Assembly (NCBI GenBank): GCA_022844345.1
Contig: JALHLU010000006.1
Location: 1 to 64,000 of the forward strand
Source of the DNA: Hyphomonadaceae bacterium
GTDB lineage: Bacteria > Pseudomonadota > Alphaproteobacteria > Caulobacterales > Hyphomonadaceae
Length of the DNA: 64,000 bases
Reading direction: 5' to 3'
Under the pieces are notes generated by a model. That model saw nothing but the letters and a program-made list of their open reading frames with translations. It did no database searches and had not been told where the DNA came from. Position numbers and translations under genes: made by a program. Positions 44,012 through 53,220 of the stretch are shown here, in pieces (positions within the stretch are counted from its first letter, which is position 1; each line of letters starts with the position of its first letter).

Positions 44012-45961
44012 TCAGCGGATAATGGGAAGCACGATGTAGCTCGGCTGCGACCGCGTGTGCTTCACCTGGTTGGTGGCGATCACGCCGTCCTTCTCGAACT
44101 CGTTGCGGCCGCCCGTGTTGAGGTTGCGCGCATATTTCGGGAAGGAAGACGAGGTGATCTCCACGCGGATGCGATGGCCCGGCAGAAAGGTGTTAGCTGT
44201 GGTCATCGGCGTGAAGTCGAGCTTGTAGGTCTTGCCCTTCTCCATGAAGACCTCGCGGTCATAACCTTCGCGAAAGCGGGCGCGCAGAATGGTGTCGTCG
44301 ATGATGTAGGCCGTGCCGTCGGGCGCGACATCGACCAGCTTTACCGCAAAGTCAGTGTCCCTCGCATCCGAGGACACATGCAGGATCGCATCGACGAAGC
44401 CTGCGATGGCTATCGGCTGCGTCAGCGGATCGGATGTGTAGACCAGAACATCGTGGCGAACTTCGACGGGGCGCTGGTCGAACGCGCCGGGAACAACGAC
44501 GCCGCCATTGCAGCAGTCGCCGCCGCCGATAGTCTGTACCGGCGTCCTCGGATCATAGACATAAGTGTCGGCCGGCTCGTTGCCGGTGGGGGCGGAGAAG
44601 GACAGCTTCCCGTCGCCGAACATCGAGTTCGCCTTGCCGCCCGAGCGCAGGTAGAGCTTAACCGCCTCCGCCTGTTTCGGCGGCCACTGGTCGGCCGTAC
44701 GCCATTCATTCGCGCCCATCTGGAAGTAGCGGATCTTCGGCCTGGCCTGGAACGCCTCGGCGTCGCTCTTGAGGAAGCGGCCGAAGAAGGCCCAGACATC
44801 CCCCATGACATTGAGCGATGCATCGCCAAGCTCGCGGTCACCCGATCTGAAATTTGGGCCGAGGGCGCCATAGGCGCAGTGAACAGTTGGCCCAACGATG
44901 GCGTACTGGTTGTCGCGCGTCTCCGCGTCGACGCCAGCTTTCGTGGCGTGATTGTAGAGCGCCATGTTGGGGCCGATGGAGACATCGTACCACGAGTTGT
45001 ACCAGAGCGCGGGCACGCCCCAGTTTTCATTGTCGTGGTAGAGCCCGCCCTTGAACCATTCGGGATCGTCTGGCCCGGCGCGCGCGATCAGCTTCTCGTT
45101 CGTGCCCGGCGGCTCGCCCAGGGAGCTGAGCATTTCGGCGTAAGGCAGATGCCAGACCTGTTTTGCCCAGGTTACCTCGGGCTTCTTCGGATTGAGATCG
45201 CTGTAGGCAGACAGGTATTGCCGCATCTCAGGGTCAAGACCTTCCGGGATCTGCGCCCGCATCGGATTGTCGACGCCATAGAGCCAGATCGAGAACAGCG
45301 TGCGGGGTACGCCGCCGCGATACCAGTTGCCCTGCTCGTGAAATTCCCCGACGCGGCCAATGCCAGCGCCCGATGCCATCGGCACCATGGCGGCGTGTGC
45401 AGGGTGATTGGTCGCCGCAAGCTGGAGCTGCCATTCGGCGGTCGACGAACAGCCCAGCGTGCCCACCTTCTTGTTCGACCATGGCTGGTCCGCGATCCAC
45501 GTCAGCGCGTCGTATCCGTCGCTGCGCGGATAGCCGAGAATTTCGAATTCACCTTCGGAGAAATAGCGGCCGCGCTCGTTCTGGTAGATCACCGCATACC
45601 CGCGATCGATGCCCTCGACCGTCTCGCGCAGGGAGCGCCCCGACAGCGTGTTCATGTTGTAGGGCGTGCGCACGAAGATCGTCGGCACCGGCCCCGTCAC
45701 ATCCTTTGGGCGGAAGATATCAGTAGAAAGATGCACGCCATCGCGCATCGGCATCAGCGCCTTGCGCTCGATCACCGCGCGCCTTTCAAGTTCGGCATTG
45801 AGGGCGGCGTCGCTCCACTTGGAGTAGTCGGTGATGGCGCGTTCATTGTCCGAAACGATTGGCAGGGCGGGCGCCGGGCCTGTTTGCGATATGGCCGGCA
45901 GTCCGAGCGCGACAAGCGCTGCAGCTGCAAGACCAAGACCGGCAAGGAATGTGCGTTTCAT
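44012..45961 (-). CDS. Secreted CocE/NonD-family hydrolase
   Basis: 649 residues with a signal peptide (AGLGLAAAALVALGLPAISQ). The alpha/beta fold has PMRDGVHLSTDIFRP, Ser172 in LGCSSTAEW as nucleophile, NSWYD and VHCAYG for Asp and His, and a C-terminal jelly-roll domain (LYLRSGG...GHRIRVEITSSSFPKYARN). Family members cleave esters, including cocaine, or X-Pro peptides and glutaryl-type amides. Exported to the periplasm. Substrate unknown. Confidence 0.88.
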   Translation of the reverse strand: MKRTFLAGLGLAAAALVALGLPAISQTGPAPALPIVSDNERAITDYSKWSDAALNAELERRAVIERKALMPMRDGVHLSTDIFRPKDVTGPVPTIFVRTPYNMNTLSGRSLRETVEGIDRGYAVIYQNERGRYFSEGEFEILGYPRSDGYDALTWIADQPWSNKKVGTLGCSSTAEWQLQLAATNHPAHAAMVPMASGAGIGRVGEFHEQGNWYRGGVPRTLFSIWLYGVDNPMRAQIPEGLDPEMRQYLSAYSDLNPKKPEVTWAKQVWHLPYAEMLSSLGEPPGTNEKLIARAGPDDPEWFKGGLYHDNENWGVPALWYNSWYDVSIGPNMALYNHATKAGVDAETRDNQYAIVGPTVHCAYGALGPNFRSGDRELGDASLNVMGDVWAFFGRFLKSDAEAFQARPKIRYFQMGANEWRTADQWPPKQAEAVKLYLRSGGKANSMFGDGKLSFSAPTGNEPADTYVYDPRTPVQTIGGGDCCNGGVVVPGAFDQRPVEVRHDVLVYTSDPLTQPIAIAGFVDAILHVSSDARDTDFAVKLVDVAPDGTAYIIDDTILRARFREGYDREVFMEKGKTYKLDFTPMTTANTFLPGHRIRVEITSSSFPKYARNLNTGGRNEFEKDGVIATNQVKHTRSQPSYIVLPIIR

Positions 45962-46038
45962 GGAGCGCCCCTGATCCGGCCGATTGCCGAGGTGCGGACG
46001 CTAGCAGCGCGGAGCGGGGAAAGCCAAGTCATGGGCAA

Positions 46039-46320
46039 TCATGCGCGATCCTGTCCGTCTGCGCGGCGGCGCTCGATATAGGCGCGCAGCACGGCGTTGA
46101 TGCCGCTGTGCGGATCTTCCTTCCGGCCAGCGAACCAGTCGGCAATCTCAGGATCAAGACGAAGACGGACCAGCTTGCGGCCGCGGGAGGGATAGAGGGG
46201 CACGGCCTCCCGCCAGAAGCCCGGGCCGAGGCTTTCGCGCGGGATGGCCTGTTCTACGGTGAAGTCCGCCATCCTGCGCACCTGCGTACGGGACCGTTGC
46301 GCGGTAGATTGCTTCGTCAT
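46039..46320 (-). CDS. brnA: BrnA-like antitoxin
   Basis: 93 residues from ATG 46320. LVRLRLDPEIADWFAGRKEDPHSGINAVLRAYIE is the BrnA antitoxin C-terminal ribbon-helix-helix, which binds DNA and represses its own operon; the first 50 residues bind the toxin. Overlaps the BrnT frame from 46154 to 46320 (167 bases), much longer than usual in such modules. BrnTA controls persistence-like growth arrest. Confidence 0.8.
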   Translation of the reverse strand: MTKQSTAQRSRTQVRRMADFTVEQAIPRESLGPGFWREAVPLYPSRGRKLVRLRLDPEIADWFAGRKEDPHSGINAVLRAYIERRRADGQDRA

Positions 46321-46555
46321 CGCGATCCGCCTTCCATGCTTCCACCAGCCGCCGGCGCGACGCACGCGGCGTCCACGCCACCACCATGAAGAACCCGCCG
46401 ACATGGCCAAGCGCATAGATGCGTCGCTCGCCGTGAAACTGCCGCGGGTCTTCCCGTTCGAGCACCGGATTGTCGAACATCATCGCTGCGCGGACGAAAT
46501 CGACACCGTTCTGGGCGAGATTACGCTCGCGGCGCGCTTCCTCCCACTCGAACAT
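46154..46555 (-). CDS. brnT: BrnT-like ribonuclease toxin with extended C terminus
   Basis: 133 residues from ATG 46555. MFEWEEARRERNLAQNGVDFVRAAMMFDN and PRQFHGERRIYALG fit BrnT toxins (RelE-fold mRNA nucleases), followed by VVAWTPRASRRRLVEAWKADRDDEAIYR at the usual end. BrnT proteins end near 90-100 residues; here the frame runs about 40 codons on through the brnA gene. A lost stop codon is likely. The Arg of the RxxxxR region in family members reads Trp here (EAWKADR). Confidence 0.75.
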   Translation of the reverse strand: MFEWEEARRERNLAQNGVDFVRAAMMFDNPVLEREDPRQFHGERRIYALGHVGGFFMVVAWTPRASRRRLVEAWKADRDDEAIYRATVPYAGAQDGGLHRRTGHPARKPRPGLLAGGRAPLSLPRPQAGPSSS

Positions 46556-46720
46556 GACGCCCTCACACGGCCCTGCAGCCAAGCCGCTATTTGGCGGCGG
46601 CAGGCCCTGGTGGCAAGCGAGGCTCTGCTTGACCGCCCGCGCCATCCCCCCTACTCCGCGCCCTCCCATACTCGACCCGCTGGCGGTTCGATCCCGCCAC
46701 GGCGCCTGGAGACTTGATTG

Positions 46721-47683
46721 ATGGCCCGCAAGAAGAAGGGCGAGCCGGTTCACGGCTGGCTGATCCTCGACAAACCCGAAGGTGTGACCTCGACGCAGGC
46801 CGTCGGCATCTGCCGCCGCATCTTCAATGCGCAGAAGACCGGCCATGGAGGCACGCTGGACCCGCTGGCGTCAGGCATCCTGCCGCTGGCCTTCGGCGAG
46901 GCCACCAAGACGGTCGGTTACGTCATGGAGGCGGACAAGGATTACGTCTTCACTATCCGCTGGGGCCAGTCGACCACCACTCAGGACCGCGAAGGCGAGA
47001 TCACTGCCACATCTGACGTCCGCCCCGCCCGCGAGGCCATCGAAGCTCTGCTCCCCGGCTTCATCGGCGAGATCGACCAGGTGCCGCCCCAGTTCTCGGC
47101 CATCAAGGTGAATGGCGAGCGCGCCTATGACCTGGCCCGCGAGGGCGAGACGGTCGAATTGGCCTCACGTAAGGTAAGCCTCTACACCGCCGAGCTGGTC
47201 GATTGCCCCTCCGCCGACCTCGCCGTGATCAAGGTCACGTGCGGAAAAGGCTTTTATATCCGGGCCCTCGTCCGAGACATCGCCTCTGCGTTGGGGGCTG
47301 AAGGCCATGTCGCCGCCCTGCGCCGGACCCGTGTTGGCGGATTTGCCGAGGACGCGGCAATTCAGCTTTCAAAACTGGACGAGATGAGCGATAAGGCCGC
47401 GCTGGACAAAACCCTTGTCCCCCTCGAGACCGCGCTGGACGACATCCCGGCGCTGGCCATCAGCGGGGAAGAGGCGTCCAGGCTCAGGCAGGGCCGAGAA
47501 ATCGTACTTCTGCCCCATCAGGTCGAGGCGTTTCGGGAGATGCGCCGTCCTCGTCAAGTGAACGGGGAGGATGCCTCCCGCATTTGTCTGGCCACTGAAA
47601 AGGTGGGGGAAGAACAACTCGGCGTCGCTCTGGGTGAAGTCCGAGCCGGCAGGTTCATGCCGGTTCGCGTGTTCAACCAATAG
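46721..47683 (+). CDS. truB: tRNA pseudouridine-55 synthase
   Basis: 320 residues from ATG 46721 with GGAG upstream (a TTG directly before it is in frame). [24 protein letters not shown] and [23 protein letters not shown] contain the catalytic Asp; [14 protein letters not shown] and a C-terminal PUA-like region follow. It makes pseudouridine 55 in the T loop of tRNA. First gene of the truB-rpsO-pnp run. Confidence 0.95.
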   Translation: MARKKKGEPVHGWLILDKPEGVTSTQAVGICRRIFNAQKTGHGGTLDPLASGILPLAFGEATKTVGYVMEADKDYVFTIRWGQSTTTQDREGEITATSDVRPAREAIEALLPGFIGEIDQVPPQFSAIKVNGERAYDLAREGETVELASRKVSLYTAELVDCPSADLAVIKVTCGKGFYIRALVRDIASALGAEGHVAALRRTRVGGFAEDAAIQLSKLDEMSDKAALDKTLVPLETALDDIPALAISGEEASRLRQGREIVLLPHQVEAFREMRRPRQVNGEDASRICLATEKVGEEQLGVALGEVRAGRFMPVRVFNQ

Positions 47684-47685
47684 TC

Positions 47686-47701
47686 AGCCGGCGCGCCGGC
47701 T
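47686..47701. other. Perfect 16-base palindrome between truB and rpsO
   Basis: AGCCGGCGCGCCGGCT lies 2 bases after the truB stop and 19 before the rpsO start. It could be a hairpin with a minimal loop, a protein site, or part of the rpsO leader where S15 autoregulation often acts. Function not established. Confidence 0.4.
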
Positions 47702-47720
47702 AGAATTCAGGAGCAACCCG

Positions 47721-47990
47721 ATGTCGATCACGCCGGAGGCGAAAGCCTCCCTGATCAAGCAATATGCCCGCACCGAAGGTGATACGGGCTCCCCCGAAGT
47801 GCAGGTCGCGATCCTCACGCACCGGATCACCTACCTCACCGACCACTTCAAGACCCACAAGAAAGACAATCACTCGCGCCGCGGCCTTCTCAAGATGGTC
47901 TCGCAGCGCCGGCGACTGCTCGACTATCTGAAGTCGAGGGACGAGGCCCGCTACCAGGCCATCATCAAGGAGCTGGAGCTCCGCCGCTAA
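47721..47990 (+). CDS. rpsO: Small ribosomal subunit protein uS15
   Basis: 89 residues, canonical length. [55 protein letters not shown] is the S15 core that binds the central domain of 16S rRNA. AGGAG precedes the ATG. Lies between truB and pnp as in most proteobacteria. Confidence 0.98.
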   Translation: MSITPEAKASLIKQYARTEGDTGSPEVQVAILTHRITYLTDHFKTHKKDNHSRRGLLKMVSQRRRLLDYLKSRDEARYQAIIKELELRR

Positions 47991-48007
47991 CGCGGGGCCC
48001 AAAATAC

Positions 48008-48035
48008 CCGCCGGCCCACCGGGGCCGGCGGTTTT
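48008..48035 (+). terminator. Rho-independent terminator between rpsO and pnp
   Basis: CCGCCGGCCC (48008-48017) pairs with GGGCCGGCGG (48022-48031) and is followed by TTTT. It is 18 bases after rpsO and 23 before pnp, so pnp either reads through or has a start site close by. Confidence 0.8.
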
Positions 48036-48057
48036 CGTATGGAAAGAGACAATCGAG

Positions 48058-50319
48058 ATGTTTGACATCAAACGCGTTACGATCGACTGGGCGGGCCGTC
48101 CGCTCACGCTGGAAACTGGACGCATCGCGCGCCAGGCTGATGGCGCTGTGCTGGCGACCTATGGCGAGACAAGTGTTCTTGCCGCCGTCGTTTATGCGCG
48201 CAAGGCCAAGGAGGGGCAGGACTTCTTCCCCCTCACCGTGAACTATCAGGAGCGCTACTACGCAGCCGGCCGGATTCCCGGCGGCTTCTTCAAGCGCGAA
48301 GGCCGGCCGACAGAGAAGGACACGCTGACGTCCCGCCTCATCGACCGCCCGATCCGTCCGCTGTTCGCTGACGGCTTCAAAAACGAAGTCCAGGTCACGG
48401 TCACCGTGCTGTCCTACGACCAGGAAAACGATCCGGACATCGTCGGCATGGTTGCCGCTTCCGCCGCCCTCGTCATTTCAGGCGCTCCTTTCGCTGGCCC
48501 CATCGCGGCTGCCCGCGTCGGCTACAAGGATGGCGAGTACATCATCAACCCGACGGCCGAGCAGATGGAAGGCTTCCAGCTCGACCTCGTTGTCGCCGGC
48601 ACCACCGAAGGCGTGATGATGGTTGAATCTGAAGCCAAGGAACTCTCGGAAGACGTCATGCTCGGCGCCGTCAAGGCCGGGCACGAAAGCTTCCAGGCTG
48701 TCATCGACGCGATCATCCAGCTGGCCGAAAAAGCCGCCAAGGACCCATTCGAATTCGAGAGCCCGGATCACTCCGCGCTTCTGAAGTCGATCCAGGACAT
48801 CGCCGGCGCCGATCTATCGGCTGCCTACAAGATCAAGGACAAGGGCGAACGCCACGACGCGGTGAACGCTGCGCGCGAGAAGGCCAAGGCCGCGCTCGTG
48901 AAATCCGATGCCAACCCGACGGGCGCTGATCCGCTGGTGTTCAAGGAGCAGTTCAAGGAAGCCGAAGCGAAAGTCGTGCGCGGAGACATCATCCGCACCG
49001 GCACCCGCATCGACGGCCGCAAGACCACCGACATCCGCGCAATCGAATCCTTCGTCTCCGTCCTGCCGCGCACGCACGGCTCGGCGCTGTTCACACGCGG
49101 CGAAACACAGGCTCTCTGCGTCGCCACGCTCGGCACAGCTGAAGACGAGCAGTACATCGACGGCCTCGAAGGCACGAAGAAGGAGAAGTTCCTCCTTCAC
49201 TACAACTTCCCTCCCTACTCGGTCGGTGAAACCGGTCGTGGTGGCTCCCCGGGCCGCCGCGAAATCGGTCACGGCAAGCTGGCCTGGCGCGCGGTGAAAG
49301 CCGTCCTGCCGAAGGCCGAGGACTTCCCCTACACGCTCCGCATCGTGTCCGAGATCACGGAGTCGAACGGCTCCTCCTCGATGGCCACGGTCTGCGGCTC
49401 GTCCCTCGCCATGATGGACGCTGGCGTTCCGATCACCCGTCCGGTGTCGGGCATCGCCATGGGCCTCATCAAGGACGCGGAAGGCATCGCCATCCTGTCA
49501 GACATCCTGGGTGATGAAGATCACCTCGGCGACATGGACTTCAAGGTTGCCGGAACCGAAGTGGGCGTCACCTCGCTCCAGATGGACCTGAAGATCGATA
49601 GCGTCACGTTCGACATCATGAAGACGGCCCTCGCCCAGGCGAATGGCGGCCGTCTGCACATCCTCAACGAGATGAACAAGGCGATGACGGGCGCACGCCA
49701 CGAAGTCTCCGAGAACGCTCCGAAGATGATCTCGATGAAGATTCCGGTCGACAAGATCCGGGACGTGATCGGCACGGGCGGCAAGGTGATCCGCGAGATC
49801 GTCGAGAAGACGGGCGCGAAGATCAATGTCGAGGACGACGGCACGGTGAAGATCGCGGCTGTCGAAAAGGAAAGCCTCGAGGCTGCGCAGAAGTGGATCC
49901 ATGGCCTGACGGCGGAAGCCGAAGTGGGCGCGATCTACACCGGCAAGGTCGTGAAGGTGATGGAGTTCGGCGCGTTCGTGAACTTCTTCGGCGCGAAGGA
50001 CGGCCTCGTCCACGTGTCGCAGATGGCCGCCGAGCGTGTTGAATCCCCGTCCGCCATCGTCAAGGAAGGCGACACTGTGAAGGTGAAGCTTCTTGGCTTC
50101 GACGATCGCGGCAAGGTTCGCCTGTCGATGAAAGCCGTGAACCAGGAAACAGGCGAAGCCATCGAAGGCGTCACCGATGATGGTCCGTCCGGCGATCGTC
50201 CGCCGCGCGGTGATCGTCCGCGTCGCGATGGTGATCGCGGCGGTCGTGGCGGTGGCCGTGGCGGTGATCGCGGCCCGCGCCGTGAACGCAGCGACGGACC
50301 GAAGGAAGACGCGGAATAA
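48058..50319 (+). CDS. pnp: Polynucleotide phosphorylase
   Basis: 753 residues. Two RNase PH units ([39 protein letters not shown] and [25 protein letters not shown]), then a KH domain ([31 protein letters not shown] near 565-595), and an S1 domain ([28 protein letters not shown]). A 45-residue tail rich in Gly-Asp-Arg ([21 protein letters not shown]) follows. It degrades RNA 3'-5' by phosphorolysis and is part of the degradosome. Confidence 0.98.
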   Translation: MFDIKRVTIDWAGRPLTLETGRIARQADGAVLATYGETSVLAAVVYARKAKEGQDFFPLTVNYQERYYAAGRIPGGFFKREGRPTEKDTLTSRLIDRPIRPLFADGFKNEVQVTVTVLSYDQENDPDIVGMVAASAALVISGAPFAGPIAAARVGYKDGEYIINPTAEQMEGFQLDLVVAGTTEGVMMVESEAKELSEDVMLGAVKAGHESFQAVIDAIIQLAEKAAKDPFEFESPDHSALLKSIQDIAGADLSAAYKIKDKGERHDAVNAAREKAKAALVKSDANPTGADPLVFKEQFKEAEAKVVRGDIIRTGTRIDGRKTTDIRAIESFVSVLPRTHGSALFTRGETQALCVATLGTAEDEQYIDGLEGTKKEKFLLHYNFPPYSVGETGRGGSPGRREIGHGKLAWRAVKAVLPKAEDFPYTLRIVSEITESNGSSSMATVCGSSLAMMDAGVPITRPVSGIAMGLIKDAEGIAILSDILGDEDHLGDMDFKVAGTEVGVTSLQMDLKIDSVTFDIMKTALAQANGGRLHILNEMNKAMTGARHEVSENAPKMISMKIPVDKIRDVIGTGGKVIREIVEKTGAKINVEDDGTVKIAAVEKESLEAAQKWIHGLTAEAEVGAIYTGKVVKVMEFGAFVNFFGAKDGLVHVSQMAAERVESPSAIVKEGDTVKVKLLGFDDRGKVRLSMKAVNQETGEAIEGVTDDGPSGDRPPRGDRPRRDGDRGGRGGGRGGDRGPRRERSDGPKEDAE

Positions 50320-50348
50320 ACTCCGCCCTTCTCTCGCACAAAACACAG

Positions 50349-50380
50349 CGGCCGCTCCCGAGAGGGGGCGGCCGTTTGCT
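50349..50380 (+). terminator. Terminator after pnp
   Basis: CGGCCGCTCCC (50349-50359) pairs with GGGGGCGGCCG (50364-50374) over 11 bp with one T-G pair, followed by TTT, 29 bases after the pnp stop. Confidence 0.75.
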
Positions 50381-50429
50381 ATTGTCGGCGTCGAGCGGCT
50401 AGCATGCCGGGACGCCTGGAAGTTTCTGC

Positions 50430-51494
50430 ATGCAAGTCGTCTATGTCATTGTCGCGGCTCTTGTGCTGCTTGCCGTTTGGCGCATGTGGCGGACGCGGCA
50501 TGGCGAGTTCCAGGACAAGCCGGATCCCGATTTCGATCCCGCCGAGGGCCAGCCAGAAGCGCACGAGGCGTTGCAACTCCTGCAACAAAAGGACTGGGCG
50601 GGGCTGACCCGCCTCTACGGCCGCATTTCGCCCAGCGATCGCTACCATCTGATCGAGAGCCTTGCCGAGTTGCATCCCGCCCCGCCGCCTGAGGCGGCGG
50701 AGGATGCCGACAGCCCAATCCTGACGATCATCGGCGGCGTTTTGATGTTCCACGGCATGGCCGCGCGAGGATCAGGCCCGGCGACATCCGTCATGAAGGC
50801 CAACGCGCCGCGCATGATGGAGAACCTGAAGATATCCGCGAAACATCTGAGGGAAGCGGCATTGCGCAACCCGCACGACAGCACAAATCTTGCACTGCAG
50901 ATCAGGCTGGAAATGTTCACAACCGGCGATCGGGCGCAGATCAACAGCCTCGTTGGCCGCGTTCAGGCGTCTGGCGAGGACAACATCTACGCCGCCGCCA
51001 ACCACCTTCTGGCCAACGCGCAGAAATGGGGCGGCTCAGCGGGCGGCATGTGGCGGGTCGCAAACGAATGGGCGAGCGAAGGACCCAACGCCGCATGGCT
51101 CGCCATCCCTGCCCGCGCGCACGCGGAAGAGTGGTGTTTCGCGATGGTGTTCAGCCCGCCCAACTCGCCTGAGCGAAGTGCGATGATCGATCTGATGCAG
51201 GACGAAGGCTTCCAACGTCACATCGCAAAGCTGGACGACATGTTCTGGGCGGCCCTGGCGCGCGAGCCCCTGTCCGGCGCCGAAGCGTCCTTCGCGCACA
51301 ACCATTTCGCGATGTTGATGCACCTGTTTCGTGTCGGCGATCGCGCGCGGGCGCATCTTGAACGCATCGGGCCCTCTGTGGCCCGATACCCCTGGACATT
51401 GATGCCGACACTGTCGGGCAAACCAATGCGCCTGTTGTCTGACTTGCGCCGCCAGTACGGCCTGCCCGCGCTGCCGCCGCCTCCGCGCCGCTGA
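50430..51494 (+). CDS. Hypothetical protein with N-terminal membrane anchor
   Basis: 354 residues. One membrane helix (VYVIVAALVLLAVW, residues 4-17), then a soluble, mostly helical cytoplasmic or periplasmic region with no motif I recognise. GGAAG precedes ATG 50430. The large soluble part has repeated Ala-rich amphipathic helices (SAKHLREAALRNPHD, ANHLLANAQKWGG) suggestive of a tetratricopeptide-like scaffold, but not securely. It converges with the kinase gene, 5 bases apart. Confidence 0.55.
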   Translation: MQVVYVIVAALVLLAVWRMWRTRHGEFQDKPDPDFDPAEGQPEAHEALQLLQQKDWAGLTRLYGRISPSDRYHLIESLAELHPAPPPEAAEDADSPILTIIGGVLMFHGMAARGSGPATSVMKANAPRMMENLKISAKHLREAALRNPHDSTNLALQIRLEMFTTGDRAQINSLVGRVQASGEDNIYAAANHLLANAQKWGGSAGGMWRVANEWASEGPNAAWLAIPARAHAEEWCFAMVFSPPNSPERSAMIDLMQDEGFQRHIAKLDDMFWAALAREPLSGAEASFAHNHFAMLMHLFRVGDRARAHLERIGPSVARYPWTLMPTLSGKPMRLLSDLRRQYGLPALPPPPRR

Positions 51495-51499
51495 AGTGA

Positions 51500-53131
51500 T
51501 CAGGCCGAAACCTTCGCCAGCGAATTGACCGGGAAGCGAAGCTCGATCCTGACGCCGGCCTCGCGCGAGACGTTGACCTGGCCGCCCAGTTGCTGGGCGA
51601 GTCCGGAGATGAGCCGCGTGCCAAGGCCCATGCCGCCGGCCGGCGTTTCCGTCATGCCGACGCCATTGTCCGTCGCGATTAGGACCGCCTCATTGCCTTC
51701 CAGCGGCCGTTGCAGCGCGATCTCGACCTTTCCCGGCCGTCCATCCGGAAAAGCGTGCTTGAAGGCGTTGGAGACGATCTCGTTGACGATCATGCCGAGC
51801 GGCAGCGCCTGGTCTGGCGAGAGTTGCAGCGGGGCCAGTTTCCAGTCCAGCGTCACGCCGGGCGGAGCCGACTCGCTAAGACCGTTGAGCACGCGCGCGA
51901 GATAGGCTTCCGCATCGAGCACGCCGAACTGATCGCTCTCATAGATATGCTGGTGAACCGCGCTCATCGCTGAAATGCGCCGCGTGAGGTCTTCCTTCAT
52001 CGCAGGCGGCGCCTGCTGCAGGCGGATAAGCGACATGACCTGTTGCAGGTTGTTCTTCACGCGGTGGTGAATTTCCTGGAACAGCACGCGATTCTGGCCA
52101 AGCGCAACCTCGAGTTCGCGACGGTTGGCGTCGTGCCGCAGCAGCAGCAGGATCACCCAGCCGCACAACACCACCAGCGCGAGAAACACCGGGGCTGCGA
52201 CCAGCGCCGTGTAGCCAACGCGCGCCCAGAAGGCTTCCTCGGTCGATGTCAGCGACATGCTGGCGGTCACGACGAGGTTGAGGTCCTTGAGGCTGGCGTA
52301 GGCGACCAGCCGCGGCATGTTATCGACCGGAGAGCCTTCGGACGTGAAAACCCCCTCGGGCGCACGCGGCAAATGCTTCGCGAACAACGTCTGGCCTGAG
52401 ATGTTGATGCCAGCATCCGGCACCGGAAAGCGCGTGACCAGCCCGCCATCCGAACGGATCATGCCCACGGTCGATCCCGTTCCCAGGGCAAGTTCGTTCC
52501 AGACGTTCGACAGCGTGTCTGCGGCGATGTAGGCTGTAACCACTCCAGCGAAATTGCCGTTGCGATCGATCCGCCGGGCGATGCCAAAGAAGCGGATCGT
52601 GCTGGCGTCGCCCTGCATCCCCGTGATGATCCACGGCGCGCCGTCCTTCAAGGCGTTGAACTCGGCGACGGCGGAGACGCCGGCGCCACGCGTACCCCCG
52701 CGCTGGATGCTGCGCCCCTCCGTATCGTAGACGGCGGTCAGCGTGTTTGCGATAGCGCCCAGCCTGGGCGAAAAGCGCGCCGGATCGCCGCCGAGCTCCG
52801 TTTCGTAGACACGCAGGCGTTCGAGCGTCGATTCCACCAGAAGGCGCACATTGGCGCCGACGATCCGGACAGCTGAGCTGACACGGTCATTCGCCGCGCT
52901 GTTGACGTCACGCTCCGACAGCCAGATGAGCACAATCGCAAAAAGCGGCACAAGAACCGGAATCAGAAATATTAGCCCGATAGCCGCGCGCACGCCGCCG
53001 GGCCGCCTCGCTTGGGTGAACCCGCTGAATAACACCACGTCTCCCGGAGGACCGCCTGAGGCCCACCTGTCCCGATCACGATCTAGAATGTCGTATGGCC
53101 AGACAAGCCCACGCGCACCATCATAAGTCAT
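51500..53131 (-). CDS. HisKA_2-type sensor histidine kinase
   Basis: 543 residues as drawn from ATG 53131. No good ribosome site precedes it, and a GTG at 53035 with GGGAG upstream would give 511 residues. Two membrane helices (about 50-70 and 306-331) bracket a periplasmic sensor domain of about 235 residues, which resembles an extracellular dCache/PAS-like fold. The HisKA_2 core FQEIHHRVKNNLQQVMSLIRLQ has phosphoacceptor His356. The HATPase part has NEIVSNAFKHAF, DNGVGM and GMGLGTRLI. It has no response regulator next to it. Signal unknown. Confidence 0.88.
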   Translation of the reverse strand: MTYDGARGLVWPYDILDRDRDRWASGGPPGDVVLFSGFTQARRPGGVRAAIGLIFLIPVLVPLFAIVLIWLSERDVNSAANDRVSSAVRIVGANVRLLVESTLERLRVYETELGGDPARFSPRLGAIANTLTAVYDTEGRSIQRGGTRGAGVSAVAEFNALKDGAPWIITGMQGDASTIRFFGIARRIDRNGNFAGVVTAYIAADTLSNVWNELALGTGSTVGMIRSDGGLVTRFPVPDAGINISGQTLFAKHLPRAPEGVFTSEGSPVDNMPRLVAYASLKDLNLVVTASMSLTSTEEAFWARVGYTALVAAPVFLALVVLCGWVILLLLRHDANRRELEVALGQNRVLFQEIHHRVKNNLQQVMSLIRLQQAPPAMKEDLTRRISAMSAVHQHIYESDQFGVLDAEAYLARVLNGLSESAPPGVTLDWKLAPLQLSPDQALPLGMIVNEIVSNAFKHAFPDGRPGKVEIALQRPLEGNEAVLIATDNGVGMTETPAGGMGLGTRLISGLAQQLGGQVNVSREAGVRIELRFPVNSLAKVSA

Positions 53132-53220
53132 GATAAAACGCTAGTGTTTGACCGCCTCAGCTTCGATGCTACCCGGGCCAGGGCGTCCCGTCCCGGCGCA
53201 CAAGGACTTTGAGGGTTAAT

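Noticed and set aside
44057-46081. 674-codon open frame on the plus strand
   Set aside because: It lies opposite the CocE/NonD gene, which has clear catalytic motifs. High GC leaves long shadow frames; no family or ribosome site is seen.
46244-46717. 157-codon plus-strand frame over the BrnTA region
   Set aside because: Shadow of the BrnT/BrnA genes, which match known families.
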